Part shown: piece by piece, positions 1-5,216 of the stretch
Numbering within the stretch: position 1 is the stretch's first letter
How the letters are laid out: every line of letters starts with the position of its first letter
Source: Chloroflexota bacterium
GTDB taxonomy: Bacteria; Cyanobacteriota; Vampirovibrionia; Obscuribacterales; Obscuribacteraceae
Length of the DNA stretch: 5,216 nucleotides
Direction: 5' to 3'
Assembly: GCA_005240105.1 (NCBI GenBank)
Contig: SBAT01000438.1
Coordinates: forward strand, 1-5,216
Made by a program: the position numbers and the translations under genes
The notes under the pieces: model-generated
Told to the model about the DNA's origin: nothing
The model's input: the letters and a program-made list of their open reading frames with translations, nothing else
Databases searched by the model: none

Positions 1-367
1 AGAAGGCGGGCTTCGTCGCTGTCTCAACCTGGGACATACACTTGGACATGGAATTGAAAAAGCGCTCGACTATTCCCTCCCGCACGGCAATGCCGTATCA
101 ATTGGCACCGTCTTTGCCTGCGAAGTTGCCGTCAAGGAAAAACTCCTCGATCGCAAGTCAGCCGAAAGAGTAACTAAACTGCTCAATAAAGCTCATTTGC
201 CAACGGAAATCCCAATTGATATCGACAAGAGCATAATCATTGAAGCAATGACTCAAGACAAAAAGCGCCAGGGCGATGCTGTTAAGTTTGTTCTGCCCAA
301 TAAGAAATTGGGCGCTGTCGATTATAGCCATGAAGTTAAGTTATCTAAGTTAGAGGATTTACTGTAA
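1..367 (+). CDS. aroB: 3-dehydroquinate synthase (AroB family), C-terminal part
   Basis: This is the last 121 codons of a gene that begins outside the window; the reading frame has its first full codon at base 2 and ends with TAA at 365-367. AroB converts DAHP to 3-dehydroquinate, the second step of the shikimate pathway, in the cytoplasm, using NAD and a divalent metal. The visible part holds the family signature NLGHTLGHGIE (fragment residues 9-19) followed by PHGNAVSIG (27-35). The three His residues (12, 16, 28) have the spacing of +4 and +12 known for the metal-binding and catalytic His of the family. A later MTQDKKRQG (83-91) and FVLP (96-99) match the conserved tail. One oddity is Asn30, where most AroB proteins have Glu (HGEAV). 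A related sugar-phosphate cyclase cannot be excluded because the N-terminal half is missing. The stop codon overlaps the next start (TAATG), so the two genes are very likely co-transcribed. Confidence 0.9.
   Translation, partial: EGGLRRCLNLGHTLGHGIEKALDYSLPHGNAVSIGTVFACEVAVKEKLLDRKSAERVTKLLNKAHLPTEIPIDIDKSIIIEAMTQDKKRQGDAVKFVLPNKKLGAVDYSHEVKLSKLEDLL
353..357 (+). promoter_or_regulatory. Ribosome binding site of the secreted two-domain protein
   Basis: GAGGA lies 9 bases before the ATG at 367, inside the end of the aroB-family gene. It supports that ATG as the true start and fits translational coupling across the TAATG overlap. Confidence 0.65.
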
Positions 368-1371
368 TGAACATCAAGAGTTCTATCGCCATAGCGCTAG
401 CGTCCACAGTTTGTTTTGCCAGTGGCGTTTTAGCAGCGACCGGACCAAAGACACCGCAAGAATTTGCCGCTGCCTACATGAAGGCAGTTAATGAAAAGGA
501 CAAAGCTGCGCTAGACAAATTGCGTTATCCACTCAAAGGTAAATCCGCCATGCAAGAGATGATGGATGCCATGTCGGACGCCGATGTTACAGCCGGCACC
601 AAATACACCAAATTTGAAATTCTCAATGTCGAGCCAGGCATGGACAAACCGGTAATGGGTCCCGACGGACTTTTCTACATTCCCAATTTGCCTGTAACCA
701 ACACGCTCAAGCTAACATCAGAAACAGAAAACAGCAAATCATCCACATCGTTTCCAATCGGTGTTAAAGATGGAGTCTATTACCAGGTAGCTATTGAAGA
801 AGCCAAAGGCGTATCAGTGCCTTTTCAATTTGGCTGGCAACGCTTTACTCCGCCAACGAGCAAGTGGTCTGTAATGATGCCTAACGAAGCAGAGCCGGGA
901 CGCGCAGCGTTAGAGAAACAAGGCGGCAAACCAGTGGCGGAAGATGCCGATGCCTACGGCGTGGTGAAAAACACTGCTTCTATCAAAACCACTCAGCATT
1001 GGTTTCGCTGTGGGGAAGAAGGCAAACGTATTAATGATGAAGCCAACAAAGAAACTTATAGAGTAGCTTGCACCACTTATGAACCAGAAACCTTGAAAGA
1101 ATGGTTTTCTGATCCAGCTAAGAATTTGTCGGAGGCCGTTGATTCCGCCGTTAGACGCGATGACGGCAAGTTGATCCAACAAAAGGATATAACTCTAGGC
1201 AATTCTCCAGGCAAAGAGTTTGAAATTCGCCAGAAGGATGGCACTCTTTGTTTAGGTAGAGTCTATTGGATTAATGATGCACTTTTTGAACTCACCGTTG
1301 AGAGCAAAAAAGTTCAACCTGATTTGGATAGCGCAAACAAATTTCTCAGTTCGCTTCAATTGTACTTGTAA
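367..1371 (+). CDS. Secreted two-domain protein of unknown function
   Basis: This 334-residue protein is not recognised as a named family. Residues 1-23 are a clear Sec signal peptide: basic MNIK, a hydrophobic stretch, then GVLA|ATG, with cleavage likely after Ala23. There is no lipobox Cys at the cleavage site. Mature residues 28-60 (QEFAAAYMKAVNEKDKAALD and on) look like the first helices of an NTF2/SnoaL-like or similar small alpha+beta domain extending to about residue 150. From about residue 157 a second module begins with FTPPTSKWSVMMPNEAEP. It ends with LGNSPGKEFEIRQKDG, GRVYWINDALFELTV and KFLSSLQL, a pattern like the 'FSVxMP ... PGxEF ... RVY ... FxxSFxL' exported domains seen in Cyanobacteria and Planctomycetes (from memory). 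The mature part has three Cys (215, 235, 295). It is probably periplasmic or secreted. The start is supported by GAGGA and by the signal peptide. It sits between the aroB-family and aldo/keto reductase genes in one apparent operon. Its role is unknown. Confidence 0.85.
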   Translation: MNIKSSIAIALASTVCFASGVLAATGPKTPQEFAAAYMKAVNEKDKAALDKLRYPLKGKSAMQEMMDAMSDADVTAGTKYTKFEILNVEPGMDKPVMGPDGLFYIPNLPVTNTLKLTSETENSKSSTSFPIGVKDGVYYQVAIEEAKGVSVPFQFGWQRFTPPTSKWSVMMPNEAEPGRAALEKQGGKPVAEDADAYGVVKNTASIKTTQHWFRCGEEGKRINDEANKETYRVACTTYEPETLKEWFSDPAKNLSEAVDSAVRRDDGKLIQQKDITLGNSPGKEFEIRQKDGTLCLGRVYWINDALFELTVESKKVQPDLDSANKFLSSLQLYL

Positions 1372-1375
1372 TAAT

Positions 1376-1380
1376 GAGGT
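1376..1380 (+). promoter_or_regulatory. Ribosome binding site that fixes the aldo/keto reductase start
   Basis: GAGGT stands 7 bases before the ATG at 1388. It favours that ATG over the in-frame ATG at 1274, which would add 38 residues lying inside the upstream gene. Confidence 0.75.
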
Positions 1381-1387
1381 ATTAATC

Positions 1388-2518
1388 ATGGCACCATCTG
1401 CAGCAACACTCGACAAATCCAAGCAATTAACCAGCCTGGCAACCTACTATTCGTTGGGCAGGACTGGACTGCGCGTCTCGCCGTTGTGCCTGGGCGCCGG
1501 AACATTTGGCAAGAGCTGGGGTGAAGGCTGGACAACGGATGAAAGCGCCGACAAGTTAATTGGTCGCTTTGTGGAAGCCGGCGGCAACTTCATCGATACC
1601 GCAAACACATATCAAGAAGGCGAGAGTGAAACGATAGTCGGCGAAGCATTACGCAAATTCGGCAACCGCGACAGACTTGTTGTGGCCACGAAGTTTACTT
1701 TTGGAGCCTACGCAGGCGATCCCAATGGCGGCGGCAACAGCAGAAAAAACATCATTGAATCCTGCGACGCTTCTCTAAAGCGCTTGCGTACGGATTACAT
1801 CGATCTATATTGGATGCACAACTGGGATACGATTACCCCAGCCGATGAGTTGATGTACACGCTTGATACGTTGGTCCGTTGCGGCAAGGTGCGATACATC
1901 GGCTTGTCCAACCCACCGGCGTGGTATTTAGGTCGCGCGCAGACTCTTGCTGATGAGCGCGGTTGGGCAAAAGTTGCCGCCATCCAAATGGAATACTCAT
2001 TAGCGATGCGCAACATCGAATTCGAATACGTTGATGCCGCCTTAGAAATGGGTATTGGAATTCTGCCCTGGAGCCCACTGGCTAACGGACTCTTGACCGG
2101 CAAATACAAGCGTGGAGCTGATGGTAAATTATCCGGTGACGGACGCATGGCTACCACCTGGGTGACAGACTCGTATGTTGACCCAAACTCCGACAAGAAC
2201 ATCAAACTCGTTGACGCTGTTGTGCGTATCGCCGGTGACCTTGGACGGACTCCAGCACAAGTCGCCCTCAACTGGGTGACGAAGCGGCCAGGTGTTGTGT
2301 CGACGATAATTGGTGCTACGAAGATGAAGCAACTGGAAGACAATATTTCCGCCTTGGAATTTGAGATTCCGGAAGCACTGTCGAAAGAGTTGGAGGAGCT
2401 GAGCCGTCCGGCGTTGCAGTACCCGTACTTCTTCCATACAGGCGAGATACAGGAAATGGTGCATAATCAGACAAACGCTCACTACGAGCCGCACTGGTAT
2501 CGGAAGCGGAGTAAGTAG
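1388..2518 (+). CDS. Aldo/keto reductase
   Basis: This is a 376-residue NAD(P)H-dependent oxidoreductase with a TIM-barrel fold, probably cytoplasmic. The N-terminal strand motif YYSLGRTGLRVSPLCLGAGT (20-39) is typical. The catalytic tetrad is visible as Asp70 (NFIDTANTY), Tyr75, Lys102 (VVATKF) and His144 (YWMHNWD). Further family blocks are GKVRYIGLSN (166-175), AAIQMEYSL (197-205), PWSPLANGLLTGKY (227-240) and the cofactor-binding IIGATKMKQLEDNI (307-320). The overall pattern resembles the YajO-like group and other AKRs that act on sugars or small aldehydes, but the substrate cannot be read from sequence. It is somewhat longer than the usual 310-340 residues because of an N-terminal lead of about 18 residues and an aromatic, His-rich tail (QYPYFFHTGE to YEPHWYRKRSK). 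A longer in-frame start at 1274 exists but overlaps the previous gene by about 100 bases and lacks support. The gene follows the secreted protein gene by 16 bases and is probably in its operon. Confidence 0.95.
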   Translation: MAPSAATLDKSKQLTSLATYYSLGRTGLRVSPLCLGAGTFGKSWGEGWTTDESADKLIGRFVEAGGNFIDTANTYQEGESETIVGEALRKFGNRDRLVVATKFTFGAYAGDPNGGGNSRKNIIESCDASLKRLRTDYIDLYWMHNWDTITPADELMYTLDTLVRCGKVRYIGLSNPPAWYLGRAQTLADERGWAKVAAIQMEYSLAMRNIEFEYVDAALEMGIGILPWSPLANGLLTGKYKRGADGKLSGDGRMATTWVTDSYVDPNSDKNIKLVDAVVRIAGDLGRTPAQVALNWVTKRPGVVSTIIGATKMKQLEDNISALEFEIPEALSKELEELSRPALQYPYFFHTGEIQEMVHNQTNAHYEPHWYRKRSK

Positions 2519-2531
2519 AACCGAAGCACCC

Positions 2532-2582
2532 TTTGTCATTTCGACCGAAGCAGCTTTAGCTGCGGAGTGGAGAAATCTTCCG
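2532..2582 (+). repeat. REP-like palindromic unit, copy 1
   Basis: This 51-base unit starts with TTTGTCATTTCGACCGAA, has the perfect hairpin GCAGCT-TT-AGCTGC at 2550-2563, and ends with GGAGTGGAGAAATCTTCCG. Its flanks match copy 2 (2628-2681, opposite strand) at 33 of 37 positions, counted by eye, while the central hairpin sequence is different. From memory, sequences of the type GTCATTTCGACC...GGAGTGGAGAAATC occur as dispersed repeats in several bacterial genomes; this was not checked here. Confidence 0.75.
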
Positions 2583-2627
2583 TGGGGTATCAAGTTCGAC
2601 TTGGTCAACCCAAACGTCTATCCAGTG

Positions 2628-2681
2628 CGGCAGCTTTCTCCACTTCGCGTGCCTTTGGCACGCTCCGGTCGAAATGACAAA
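2628..2681 (-). repeat. REP-like palindromic unit, copy 2 (inverted)
   Basis: Read on the minus strand, this 54-base unit begins TTTGTCATTTCGACCGGA, carries the perfect hairpin GCGTGCC-AAA-GGCACGC (2663 to 2647), and ends GAAGTGGAGAAAGCTGCCG. The outer 16 bases (2666-2681) are an exact reverse complement of 2532-2547 in copy 1. The two copies form a head-to-head pair about 150 bases long, as in bacterial interspersed mosaic elements, and could together fold into a long branched stem. Confidence 0.75.
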
Positions 2682-2721
2682 AATGGGAATGACAAAGTCA
2701 CGGGATAGCCATAACAACAAT

Positions 2722-2753
2722 GGTGGTCGTGCCGACCACCCAACCTTGGTCGG
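2722..2753. repeat. GGTCG-type hairpin group, possible terminator of mltG
   Basis: GGTGGTCG (2722-2729) and CGACCACC (2733-2740) make a perfect 8-base-pair stem with a 3-base loop. A third segment, TGGTCGG (2747-2753), can instead pair with CCGACCA (2732-2738), so two stems are mutually exclusive. Read on the minus strand, the 8-bp stem begins 25 bases past the mltG stop and is followed by ATTGTTGTTAT, a weak T-rich tail, so it may be an imperfect intrinsic terminator for mltG. It may equally be a dispersed repeat. Confidence 0.5.
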
Positions 2754-2764
2754 AACGACAGAAA

Positions 2765-3808
2765 CTACTTCCGTCCCTGCTTCCGCTCCCACGCACGCAA
2801 GGCTTCGACGCCGCGGGTGAAGCCGGCTTCGTCGCTGTAGAAGTTGTGGGCGCCGTTGTTTTTATTCGGGTCGCGGACGTAATACAAGTAGGTTGTTTGC
2901 GCAGGAGATATGGCAGCTTCCAGAGAAGGTAAGCCGGGCGATGACACAGGTCCGGGTGGCAAGCCTTTGTACATGCGGGTGTTATACGGTGAATCCAAAT
3001 CCAAGTCGCTCTGGTACACACGACCATCATCGCGCCACTTATTAGCTAGCTGAGATGCATACACGACTGTCGAGTCCATGCCCAACGCCATATTCTTTTT
3101 CAAACGATTGTATAGAACCGAAGCAATTAGCGGACGCTCTCCCTTGAGTTTCGCTTCAGTTTCAATAATGGAGGCCATCGTTACAGCATCGTGGGGCGAC
3201 AATTTTGCCTTCGCTGCTTTGCGTGCTAACTTGTTTTTCCATACATCGCGAAATTGTCCAACCATTTTGTCTACTAATTCTTCAGGCTTTGTTGTTAGAT
3301 ACACAAGGTAAGTCTCCGGATAAAGATATCCTTCCAGGTTGCGCGCAGTTGGGTCGATATCCTTAATCAGAGATATCTTGCTCAAATAGGCTAAAGCATC
3401 CCTTTCATTCTTCAGATGCAGTGATGATATCGATGCCATCGCGCGGGCAATGTCAAAACGATTCCAACCTTCCACCACTGTTAACTTATTGGCGCTTGTT
3501 CCACCCTGCTGAAGTTGCTCAAGGACCTCAAGCGCCGATATCGGCGAGGCAAATTTATAATCGCCCGCTTTTATAAGTCTCCCCATATGCTTCCACTTAA
3601 TGTATGCATACAAAAGTCGCGGATGCCGAACAACTCCCGCCTTGCCCAATTCCGCAATTGCATCGCCGGGAGCTAAACCAGGAGCGACCTGGACGAAATC
3701 GCCGCTGTGCCCATGCGCGACCTTTTCATGTAGCGCAATGTTAAACCATGCCGCCAATCCGACGACAAGTAACGAAACAATCAGCAGTAATGCCAAAACC
3801 CGCTTCAT
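2765..3808 (-). CDS. mltG: Endolytic murein transglycosylase MltG (YceG family)
   Basis: MltG is an inner-membrane lytic transglycosylase that cuts nascent glycan strands and so ends peptidoglycan chain growth. This copy has 347 residues, close to the family's usual size. Residues 3-22 form a single N-terminal membrane anchor. A LysM-like region follows at about 38-110 (VAPGLAPGDAIAELGKAGVV, AGDYKF). The catalytic domain contains NLEGYLYPETY (157-167) and then MASIIETEAKLKGERPLIAS (211-230). The latter holds the conserved Glu motif (Glu216 and Glu218 are both visible; the catalytic one is in this block). It continues with VLYNRLKKNMALGMDSTVVY (231-250), SPYNTRMYKGLPPGPVSSPG (273-292) and GAHNF (319-323). 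The common DPT of the family is DST here. The ATG at 3808 gives the expected short basic start before the anchor. No Shine-Dalgarno site is seen, and a perfect TATAAT lies just upstream. The gene is convergent with the aldo/keto reductase and divergent from the small exported protein. Confidence 0.95.
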   Translation of the reverse strand: MKRVLALLLIVSLLVVGLAAWFNIALHEKVAHGHSGDFVQVAPGLAPGDAIAELGKAGVVRHPRLLYAYIKWKHMGRLIKAGDYKFASPISALEVLEQLQQGGTSANKLTVVEGWNRFDIARAMASISSLHLKNERDALAYLSKISLIKDIDPTARNLEGYLYPETYLVYLTTKPEELVDKMVGQFRDVWKNKLARKAAKAKLSPHDAVTMASIIETEAKLKGERPLIASVLYNRLKKNMALGMDSTVVYASQLANKWRDDGRVYQSDLDLDSPYNTRMYKGLPPGPVSSPGLPSLEAAISPAQTTYLYYVRDPNKNNGAHNFYSDEAGFTRGVEALRAWERKQGRK

Positions 3809-3817
3809 AGACCAAAC

Positions 3818-3823
3818 ATTATA
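3818..3823 (-). promoter_or_regulatory. mltG: Probable -10 box of mltG (leaderless arrangement)
   Basis: The minus strand reads TATAAT, a perfect -10 hexamer, with only 9 bases between it and the mltG ATG. Transcription would start about 2-4 bases before the ATG. The -35 region is poor: TTTCGA at 3846-3841 with a 17-base spacer matches TTGACA at 3 of 6 positions. No ribosome site lies between. Confidence 0.45.
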
Positions 3824-3882
3824 GCTGCCCAGGTGTATGATCGAAAAATATTCAGACCTTCATTCGGGCGGGGTTTAATCTA

Positions 3883-4479
3883 ATGAAAGTCAATAAAGTT
3901 ATTTTGGCGGCAACTTGGCTAATAGCCGCTGGTACTGCGTTTGCTCAAGAGGAACCATACAAAGCCGACATTCAAATAACCGGCAAGGAATCCGGTCCAT
4001 ATTCGATAGGGGCAACTGTCAAACCTAAAAAGCAGCCCTACAAAATGGATAAGTCAAAGGACATTACCAATGACGACCTCGGCAACATATGGAACGCCCT
4101 TTCGAAGAAAGACGATCCACTAGGACTGGAGAAGATTAAGCAGAGAGCAATACTTGAAGGACTTGATATGAAAGCCGGGTTCGACGCAAAACCAACAGGT
4201 CCCACTGAATCAACAACCTCATCTGGATCTCATCCGGAGCAGACCGAGCTTATCTCTGACCCAGTAGAGGAAATCGCGCCCACGCGGGATGCCACGGCAG
4301 ACGCTATTGAAGATGAACGAGTCCGTCAACGAGACGCAAGTATCTCCCGCGCTCGGCAGGACATGGAAAACGCCCTGGACAGGATGCACGATGCCGACGC
4401 TGGTACCAGGCAAAGAGCCCAAAATGACTACGAAGGTGCCAAACAAAGATTGCAAGATCTGTCTAATGCCGCACCATAG
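3883..4479 (+). CDS. Small exported protein with charged C-terminal helix, unknown function
   Basis: This 198-residue protein is not recognised. Residues 1-21 are a signal peptide (MKVNK, hydrophobic VILAATWLIAAG, then TAFA|QEE), with cleavage after Ala21. The mature protein is hydrophilic and has no Cys. Residues 22-60 are rich in Lys, Pro and Tyr. Residues 62-95 (TNDDLGNIWNALSKKDDPLG and on) look like a short helical segment. Residues 100-135 are a low-complexity linker of Thr, Ser, Pro and acidic residues. Residues 138-196 are dense in Arg, Asp, Glu, Gln and Ala with regular hydrophobic spacing (SRARQDMENALDRMHD, AKQRLQDL), suggesting a long helix or coiled coil. A GGGG at 3870-3873, 9 bases before the ATG, is a weak ribosome site; the signal peptide is the main support for the start. 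The gene faces away from mltG across 74 bases and ends 5 bases before the end of the opposing TPR gene. A periplasmic or surface location is inferred. Confidence 0.8.
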   Translation: MKVNKVILAATWLIAAGTAFAQEEPYKADIQITGKESGPYSIGATVKPKKQPYKMDKSKDITNDDLGNIWNALSKKDDPLGLEKIKQRAILEGLDMKAGFDAKPTGPTESTTSSGSHPEQTELISDPVEEIAPTRDATADAIEDERVRQRDASISRARQDMENALDRMHDADAGTRQRAQNDYEGAKQRLQDLSNAAP

Positions 4480-4484
4480 CTAAA

Positions 4485-5150
4485 TCACCTCAGTATCCGG
4501 CACACCGGACAATGCAGTCCCCCCGAGGACGCAGCACCGATTGCAGCAGCAGCGCCTATTTTTGCTGCCGCCTTAAAAAACCTGCTTGCCTTGCCGGGCT
4601 GCTTTTGCGTTGCCACGCACAAACTAGGACATGGCGGGGCAGGAGCCGGCGCAGTCAGCGCGGTAACCGGACGAGCCGGCATATTCACCGGCACAACCGG
4701 TATATTCATCTGCCTTTGGACAGCATGAAGAGCGGCGCGATAGTTTCCATTTCCTGGATCATTTACCGCAGCCATGCGATAGAAAAACAAAGCATGCGGA
4801 AGCTGGCCATTCTGTTGGGCCAAATATCCCGTCCCATAAAGCGCCTCTGCATTATGCGGATCTTGCCGAAGGACATATTGATAACAATTGGCAGCCGTCT
4901 CCAATTGCCCGCGCCGGATGGCTTCGGTACCTGCCGACAAACGCGCTGCAAGATCCGTGGAAACCCGTCCCTGCAAAGGCTTTGTGCCACAACACCCGCT
5001 TGTGCAAGAGGCACCGGAACAGGCGTGACTTTCCGTATGACACGACTGCGGCTGGCAATTCCCTTCAACCGCACTACAATCCGGCGCTGCATAACCCTTA
5101 CTGACGGTTACGCTAAAAATAAGCCCGACTGCCAAAACGAACGATTTCAC
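4485..5150 (-). CDS. Exported Cys-rich TPR protein, unknown function
   Basis: This is a 221-residue protein, starting at a GTG chosen because AGGGGA lies 7 bases before it and because it gives a clean signal peptide (MKSFVLAVGLIFSVTVSKGYA|A, cleavage after residue 21). A longer in-frame GTG start at 5210 (241 residues) would put about 20 extra residues before the hydrophobic core. Mature residues 25-54 contain seven Cys (25, 32, 37, 44, 49, 53, 54). Two TPR-like repeats follow at about 69-136: AARLSAGTEAIRRGQLETAA, then AEALYGTGYLAQQNGQLPHA, with the usual Asp-Pro turns (QDPHN, NDPGN). A Pro/Val/Ala-rich stretch (150-173) includes a doubled seven-residue unit. The tail has CPSLC (174-178), an Ala/Gly-rich hydrophobic helix (about 191-211) and CPVC (214-217) near the end. 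TPRs usually mediate protein contacts. The Cys groups could form disulfides or bind metal; this is inferred. No enzyme domain is seen. Confidence 0.8.
   Translation of the reverse strand: MKSFVLAVGLIFSVTVSKGYAAPDCSAVEGNCQPQSCHTESHACSGASCTSGCCGTKPLQGRVSTDLAARLSAGTEAIRRGQLETAANCYQYVLRQDPHNAEALYGTGYLAQQNGQLPHALFFYRMAAVNDPGNGNYRAALHAVQRQMNIPVVPVNMPARPVTALTAPAPAPPCPSLCVATQKQPGKASRFFKAAAKIGAAAAIGAASSGGLHCPVCRILR
4676..4708 (-). repeat. 21-base tandem duplication inside the TPR protein gene
   Basis: CCGGCATATTCA (4676-4687) and CCGGTATATTCA (4697-4708) are 21 bases apart. In the protein this gives two seven-residue units, MNIPVVP and VNMPARP (residues 148-161), at the start of the Pro-rich linker. 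It looks like a small in-frame linker duplication. Confidence 0.5.
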
Positions 5151-5157
5151 TTTCCAG

Positions 5158-5163
5158 TCCCCT
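5158..5163 (-). promoter_or_regulatory. Ribosome binding site that favours the inner GTG start of the TPR gene
   Basis: The minus strand reads AGGGGA, then 7 bases, then GTG at 5150. The AT-rich stretch just upstream (5171-5200) could hold a promoter, but only partial -10 matches (such as TATATC, 5193-5188) are seen. Confidence 0.5.
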
Positions 5164-5216
5164 GCCGCGTATTTAAAAATTCGACGAGATATATAAGTAA
5201 TTGTTCCCACAGCAAC

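Larger units (their letters stand above)
2519..2764. other. Convergent intergenic region filled with palindromes
   Basis: This 246-base gap separates the ends of the aldo/keto reductase gene (plus) and mltG (minus). No credible coding sequence was found in it. It holds two REP-like units in opposite orientation and a separate GGTCG-type hairpin group, listed individually. Such regions between gene ends are where dispersed palindromic repeats commonly accumulate and where they can act as bidirectional transcript ends. Confidence 0.8.

Noticed and set aside
10..23. GGCTTCGTCGCTGT shared between the start of the window and about 2825-2838
   Set aside because: This 14-base match lies in two unrelated coding sequences on different strands with no extended similarity, so it is most likely chance.
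1274..1387. Longer N-terminus for the aldo/keto reductase from the ATG at 1274
   Set aside because: It lies inside the preceding gene, has no ribosome site, and the ATG at 1388 has GAGGT at ideal spacing just before the conserved N-terminus.
1795..2343. Long open frames on the opposite strand of the aldo/keto reductase, and similar antisense frames elsewhere
   Set aside because: They lie fully under well-supported genes, have no recognisable domains, and look like shadows of the codon pattern.
2532..2681. A MITE or small transposon bounded by the 16-base perfect inverted repeats
   Set aside because: No target-site duplication is visible at the two outer ends, and the internal structure is better explained as two inverted REP-like units.
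2673..2696. AATGACAAA repeated 15 bases apart as a possible operator or insertion duplication
   Set aside because: The first copy is part of the REP-like arm and the second is a short A-rich match with no symmetry; it is too weak to call.
2720..2932. Short plus-strand frame across the mltG 3' end
   Set aside because: It starts inside the hairpin group and runs antisense through the MltG coding region; the translation shows no domain.
3851..3879. TTCAGA - 17 bases - TTTAAT as a promoter for the small exported protein gene
   Set aside because: The boxes match well (4/6 and 5/6), but the expected transcription start would fall at about 3885-3887, inside or after the ATG at 3883, and the signal peptide argues for that ATG.

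Overview
The window looks like a chromosomal segment of a diderm-type bacterium with moderate GC content. It carries housekeeping functions (a shikimate-pathway enzyme and the cell-wall lyase MltG) next to three uncharacterised proteins with signal peptides. Start codons mostly have purine-rich ribosome sites. A small exported protein with an 'FSVxMP'-like module and a Cys-rich exported TPR protein would fit Cyanobacteria/Vampirovibrionia (for example Obscuribacterales-like) or another environmental phylum. This lineage guess is weak and rests on protein style only.

Layout. (1) Positions 1-2518 on the plus strand form a tight gene string. It starts with the 3' end of a 3-dehydroquinate synthase gene (aroB family), which overlaps by one base (TAATG) a secreted two-domain protein of unknown function. 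An aldo/keto reductase follows 16 bases later. (2) Positions 2519-2764 are a convergent intergenic region packed with palindromes. They include two head-to-head copies of a REP-like unit, whose flanks are conserved while the central hairpin stems differ but stay self-complementary. A second, unrelated GGTCG-type hairpin group lies close to the mltG stop codon and may end its transcription. (3) Positions 2765-3808 on the minus strand encode MltG, an endolytic murein transglycosylase. A perfect TATAAT sits so close to its start codon that the mRNA may be leaderless. (4) Positions 3883-4479 on the plus strand encode a small exported, hydrophilic protein with a charged C-terminal helix, divergent from mltG. 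(5) Positions 4485-5150 on the minus strand encode an exported, Cys-rich protein with two TPR-like repeats, convergent with the previous gene and ending 5 bases from it.

How the genes relate. The first three are probably co-transcribed, but their functions do not obviously form one pathway. MltG acts on nascent peptidoglycan at the inner membrane; its two neighbours to the right encode exported proteins, so an envelope link is possible but unproven. No RNA gene, transposase, CRISPR array or phage gene was seen. The most unusual material is the intergenic palindrome block and the two unknown exported proteins at the right end.
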